NCBI GenBank assembly: GCA_029252405.1
Contig: JAQXBM010000039.1
Span: 1 to 56,183, forward strand
Origin: Crocinitomicaceae bacterium
GTDB taxonomy: Bacteria; Bacteroidota; Bacteroidia; Flavobacteriales_D; Crocinitomicaceae
DNA: 56,183 nt
Reading direction: 5' to 3'
A program made the translations under genes and the position numbers. Under the pieces are notes generated by a model that saw nothing but the letters and a program-made list of their open reading frames with translations, ran no database searches and had not been told where the DNA came from. This document shows, piece by piece, positions 52,733 through 56,183 of this stretch. Each line of letters opens with the position of its first letter. Within the stretch, counting starts at the first letter, position 1.

Positions 52733-55072
52733 ATGGAAAAATACCCGGTACTTCAAAATGAACTTGCGCGACTTGAGAAATTGTATAGCTACAATATTCT
52801 TGAGATGGAGCCTGAGGACCAGTTTGACGACCTAAATCGCCTAACAGCTTCAATATTAGACGTGCCGATTTGTTTAATCACTTTGATGGATGCGGATTGG
52901 CAAGTTTTCATTTCCAATGTCGGAACCGACATTGGAAATCACCGAGAATTGGCTTTCTGCCAGTACTGCGTAGTTCAGGAGAATATTTTGGAAATCAAAG
53001 ACGCAACAAAAGATGATCGTGTTTCTCATAACCCACTTGTAGCAAATGAACCGAATATCCGATATTATGTCGGTGCTCCATTAATTGACGATGAAGGTTT
53101 CATTATTGGTACCGTTTGCGGATACGATGTGAAGCCCAGAGAAATGTCTGAGTTTCAAAAAACGGCTTTGAAGCAAATTACAGCCACGGTTATGCGCTTG
53201 ATTCATTTGCGTAAAGTCGATTTGGATCAGAAGAAATACAAAGGAATTTTCAACCTCAGCCAAGACATACTCTGCATTCTTTCGAAAGATGGATATTTGA
53301 AAGAATTCAATCCCGTTATCTGCAAAATATTAGATACGTCGCGAGACGCATTACTCAGCAAGGAGTTTTTCAATTGGGTTCATCCCGATGATATTTCCGA
53401 ATATGAAAAACTCATTGAGTATTCCGATCAGCAAGAAATACGAGCAGGATTAAAGTTTAGGCTTGAAAAATCTGATGGTAATTACGTGACAATCGAGTGG
53501 TCGTGTTATTACGACATGCAATTGAGCTTAATCGTAGTTTCTGGACATGATATTTCGGACTCATTGAAAAGACGTTCAGAGTTAGAGGATGCTGTCCAAA
53601 ACGCGAATGATGCAATGGAAATGAAGGATCAATTTCTCTCAGACATGAGTCATGAGATTAGAACTCCCCTCGCCTCTATTGTTGGCTTTAATAAGTTATT
53701 GTCAACCTCTAACCTAACACAAGAGCAGAAATCATTTGCCGAAACGGTTGATGTTGCCTCCGAGCATTTGATGAATATCGTCAACGAGGTTTTGGATGTT
53801 TATAAATTCGAGAGTCACGAGGTTACACTCGACCCTTCTCCTGAAAATCTTCATACCATTCTTGACAAAATCAGGAAATTATATCGATTAAAAGCTCACG
53901 CGAAAGGCATTGATTTAATTCTCGATTACGATGAACGAATTCCAGATAGTCTGAACATTGATCGAACACGGTTGACTCAGATTATTTCGAACTTGACTAG
54001 TAATGCGATCAAATTTACCAATGAAGGAAGCGTAACCATCTCAGCGGAAATCACTTCTACAATCAGCAATGTTGCTGTAGTCAAGCTATCTGTGATTGAT
54101 ACCGGAGTAGGAATTGAAGAATCGAGACAAGAAGCCATTTTTGAGCGTTTCACGCAAGAAAACGATGCAACTTGGAGGCAATATGGTGGAACAGGGCTTG
54201 GATTGAGTATTGCAAAGCTGTTGGTGCAGTTGCATCGATCGAAATTGCAATTGACGAGTGCCCCCGACAAAGGAACAACCTTCAGTTTTGAGGTGCCGTT
54301 CACTCTGAGTGATTTAGCCTCGGTAAATATGGAAATGAATCAGTTGACTCCTATAGAAATCCCATCATTGGATGGACTTCGAATTCTTTTGGCTGAAGAC
54401 AACAAGCATTTACAAATACTCTGCAAGCGTCTAATTGAGCGCAACAAAGGTGAGATTCATTTAACTTCAAACGGAGAAGAAGCCATCAGCTTTCTGCAAA
54501 AAAACGCAGTGGATGTTGTCCTGCTTGACATGCAAATGCCCTTGATTAATGGAATGGAGGCAGCAAAGATAATTCGAAACGAATTGAAACTGGACTGCCC
54601 CATCATTGGCTGCTCGGCTAATCTAATTGATGTTGAGTACCCTGCCGACGAATTGGCATTACTCGATGAATTCATCACAAAACCTTACACAGAATTCAGA
54701 TTAATCTCTGAAATATTGCATCAATTCGAATCGAAATCTTCAATTAAGATTACAGATGACTTCAAAGCTATTTTAAACAAGCAAAGAAAGAACGAAGGCG
54801 ATGCTTTGGTAGATGAATTTGAGCGAATTTTCAAGCAGCGAATTCCCAAAGACATTCAAGATTTAATTATCGCAAGAAAAGACCGAGACTTTGGAGTGAT
54901 AAAGGCGAAAGCCCATTACCTATCAACAACCTTACTCACACTCAAATTTGAACAAGGTCTTTCCTTATCGGAGAAACTAGACGAATCTGCGCTCGATCAG
55001 GACGAAACCTCCACTCTTATGATCACTGACCAATTTATCGATTACTTAAACAGTGCACTAAAGGAAATTTAA
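52733..55072 (+). CDS. Hybrid sensor histidine kinase (GAF-PAS-HisKA-HATPase-REC-HPt)
   Basis: A 779-residue signalling protein without transmembrane segments. A GAF domain spans about 20-165, PAS about 170-280, HisKA with SHEIRTPLAS (His307) and HATPase with NLTSNAIKFTNEG, DTGVGIEES and YGGTGLGLSI to about 530. A receiver domain covers about 540-660 (LLDMQMP, Asp599). A C-terminal HPt-like domain holds AHYLSTTLLTL with His728. It can therefore run a full phosphorelay within one protein. The next gene, a response regulator, starts at the base after its stop. Confidence 0.93.
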   Translation: MEKYPVLQNELARLEKLYSYNILEMEPEDQFDDLNRLTASILDVPICLITLMDADWQVFISNVGTDIGNHRELAFCQYCVVQENILEIKDATKDDRVSHNPLVANEPNIRYYVGAPLIDDEGFIIGTVCGYDVKPREMSEFQKTALKQITATVMRLIHLRKVDLDQKKYKGIFNLSQDILCILSKDGYLKEFNPVICKILDTSRDALLSKEFFNWVHPDDISEYEKLIEYSDQQEIRAGLKFRLEKSDGNYVTIEWSCYYDMQLSLIVVSGHDISDSLKRRSELEDAVQNANDAMEMKDQFLSDMSHEIRTPLASIVGFNKLLSTSNLTQEQKSFAETVDVASEHLMNIVNEVLDVYKFESHEVTLDPSPENLHTILDKIRKLYRLKAHAKGIDLILDYDERIPDSLNIDRTRLTQIISNLTSNAIKFTNEGSVTISAEITSTISNVAVVKLSVIDTGVGIEESRQEAIFERFTQENDATWRQYGGTGLGLSIAKLLVQLHRSKLQLTSAPDKGTTFSFEVPFTLSDLASVNMEMNQLTPIEIPSLDGLRILLAEDNKHLQILCKRLIERNKGEIHLTSNGEEAISFLQKNAVDVVLLDMQMPLINGMEAAKIIRNELKLDCPIIGCSANLIDVEYPADELALLDEFITKPYTEFRLISEILHQFESKSSIKITDDFKAILNKQRKNEGDALVDEFERIFKQRIPKDIQDLIIARKDRDFGVIKAKAHYLSTTLLTLKFEQGLSLSEKLDESALDQDETSTLMITDQFIDYLNSALKEI

Positions 55073-55882
55073 ATGAAAACTACTGAACTTAAGGTACTCA
55101 TCGTTGAAGATGAAATGATTTTCGCTCGACAACTTGAGAGCTGGCTTAAACGCAAAGTTGCCCAGGTTTTTATCTCTACGAATTCAGAGAATGGATCATT
55201 TCATATTTCTCAAGAGCGACCTGACATTATTTTCTTGGACAATCAGTTGCCCGGAATAAATGGAATTGACGTAATTGAATTTTACAAAGAGAAGGCACCA
55301 GACAGTGTTTTGGTTTTAATGTCAAGTGTTTTCACTTTGGAAGAGATTTCACAGGCGCTCAAAAATGGCGCTGATTATGTTCTAAATAAGAAGAACGAAA
55401 AGGAAAGTGGTCTCAACTCAATTTTGCAGGCGAGCGTTCGCTCGAAAGCTACAGGTAGTCCTTTTTGGAAACTCATGGAGTTTATCGCTCCAGAGAAATC
55501 AAACTCATCAAAGGAAATTGTTATTCTTGAAGACGAAGAAATGTTTTCGTTTCAGTTATCCATGGCGTTAAACAACCTTCCATCTCAAAAGAAGCATACC
55601 ATATATCGTTTCTCCCACACCTCAGAATTTGAGCAGCATTGCAAGAAGAACGGATTGCCCGAAGTTCTATTCTTAGATTATTCTTTGGAAGACGGAACAG
55701 GGTTGGATGCCCTGAAGTACTTGAACAAGCAAAGCAAGGATTGTAAGACCATTGTTATCAGTTCCACAATTGATGTAGATATGGCGCTCACCCTTAACTT
55801 AGAAGGGGTTTCCGAGTTCATTGTTAAAGACGAAAATTGGCAAGAAAGCATTCGTGAATGTGCGGCGAATTTACGACTATAA
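55073..55882 (+). CDS. Double-receiver response regulator without output domain
   Basis: A 269-residue protein of two receiver domains in tandem. The first (about 6-120) has VLIVEDE and IIFLDNQLPG with Asp56; the second (about 145-265) has IVILEDE and FLDYSLEDGTG with Asp202. No DNA-binding or enzymatic output follows. It begins directly after the stop of the kinase gene, so it is its partner, possibly a phosphate sink or a protein-interaction switch. Confidence 0.9.
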   Translation: MKTTELKVLIVEDEMIFARQLESWLKRKVAQVFISTNSENGSFHISQERPDIIFLDNQLPGINGIDVIEFYKEKAPDSVLVLMSSVFTLEEISQALKNGADYVLNKKNEKESGLNSILQASVRSKATGSPFWKLMEFIAPEKSNSSKEIVILEDEEMFSFQLSMALNNLPSQKKHTIYRFSHTSEFEQHCKKNGLPEVLFLDYSLEDGTGLDALKYLNKQSKDCKTIVISSTIDVDMALTLNLEGVSEFIVKDENWQESIRECAANLRL

Positions 55883-56142
55883 CCAGAAAGTTGCCTCGAC
55901 TTTTCTTCAAATAAAATCGAAAACAGGTATTTATACCTGCTTAAAATCACTTAGCTCTCGGTAGTTTTACTCTAACGTTAAAGGCGAAAAAAAATTCCCC
56001 TAAATCACACATAGAGTCAACGATTTAATCTAGGCTCCATGTTCACTGCAAACAAAGGCTCTCTCCGAGGACACAATTGGTAAACTCTGCAAAGAACCAA
56101 AAGTATCAGCAAGAAAGCGACTGATTTATCAGTATAAACTTC
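55883..56142. other. 260-bp gene-free region before a strong terminator
   Basis: No coding signal on either strand. A short palindrome CAGGTA-TTTA-TACCTG lies at 55924-55939. No exact TAnnTTTG promoter with a TTG in register is visible. It is either a long 3' UTR of the response regulator or a small RNA gene ending at the terminator that follows. Confidence 0.4.
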
Positions 56143-56183
56143 TAACTCTGGTCTTTCCACTAAAGATCAGAGTTATTTTTTTT
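56143..56183 (+). terminator. Strong rho-independent terminator
   Basis: AACTCTGGTCTTT (56144-56156) pairs with AAAGATCAGAGTT (56162-56174) with one G-U pair and a five-base loop; T56143 and A56175 can extend it by one pair. A T tract of at least eight follows to the window end. It lies 260 bp past the last gene. Confidence 0.88.

Noticed and set aside
55975-56142. tmRNA or other known structural RNA
   Set aside because: No acceptor-like stem or known conserved core could be found; only the terminal hairpin is clear.
1-56183. CRISPR arrays, insertion sequences, prophage or integrase genes
   Set aside because: None was seen. No spaced direct repeats and no transposase or integrase motifs are present in any translated gene.

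Overview
The window looks like chromosomal DNA of a Bacteroidota member, most likely Flavobacteriales (a Fluviicola/Crocinitomicaceae-type relative is my guess, not proven). The reasons are an AT-rich composition, promoters of the TTG-N19-TAnnTTTG type in place of E. coli-like ones, weak Shine-Dalgarno signals, signal peptides ending in FSQ/NAQ, and several proteins ending in type IX secretion (T9SS) sorting domains with a YPNP/FPNP motif. There are no rRNA genes, CRISPR arrays, insertion sequences or phage genes. One tRNA-Lys is present.

Left part (1-28 kb): mixed housekeeping and exported proteins. These include a thioredoxin-fold fragment, a BNR-repeat protein overlapping an M61 peptidase, shikimate kinase, tRNA-Lys, gamma-glutamyltransferase, several unknown secreted or membrane proteins, an outer-membrane beta-barrel receptor-like protein, an SDR/membrane protein/AraC operon followed by a self-regulated MarR gene, an NTF2-like protein, an alpha/beta hydrolase and a hotdog thioesterase. 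Three genes in this part are interrupted: a TPR/HTH regulator by two compensating frameshifts (12563-14191), a seven-repeat T9SS protein by an in-frame TAA (14289-15827), and a T9SS alpha/beta hydrolase by an in-frame TGA (24465-25724).

Right part (28-55 kb): the main interest. A GH3 beta-glucosidase and a Nudix-type (NrtR/AraR-like) regulator form an operon. Next come a T9SS-sorted two-repeat protein and a GH16 laminarinase-like enzyme. After a 6 kb block of unrelated genes there is a minus-strand operon of a clan GH-A glycosidase, two outer-membrane beta-barrels, a lipoprotein and a CBM9-like protein, headed by a BadF-type sugar kinase. Divergent from that is zwf-pgl-edd-eda, the complete Entner-Doudoroff route. 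All five transcription starts carry the same 19-bp palindrome, TATTGT-N7-ACAATA or a close variant, and in three of them it covers the -33 element. I infer one regulon that takes beta-glucan from extracellular cleavage to pyruvate and glyceraldehyde-3-phosphate. It has no SusC/SusD pair; the two unusual beta-barrels and lipoproteins stand where these would be expected.

The unrelated block (33.6-39.7 kb) holds an outer-membrane protein, two paired helical proteins of unknown function, a small HExxH protein, a secreted protein-glutaminase-like protein, adenine deaminase and a DUF1805 protein. The window closes with a hybrid histidine kinase (GAF-PAS-HisKA-HATPase-REC-HPt), a double-receiver response regulator without an output domain, and a strong terminator.
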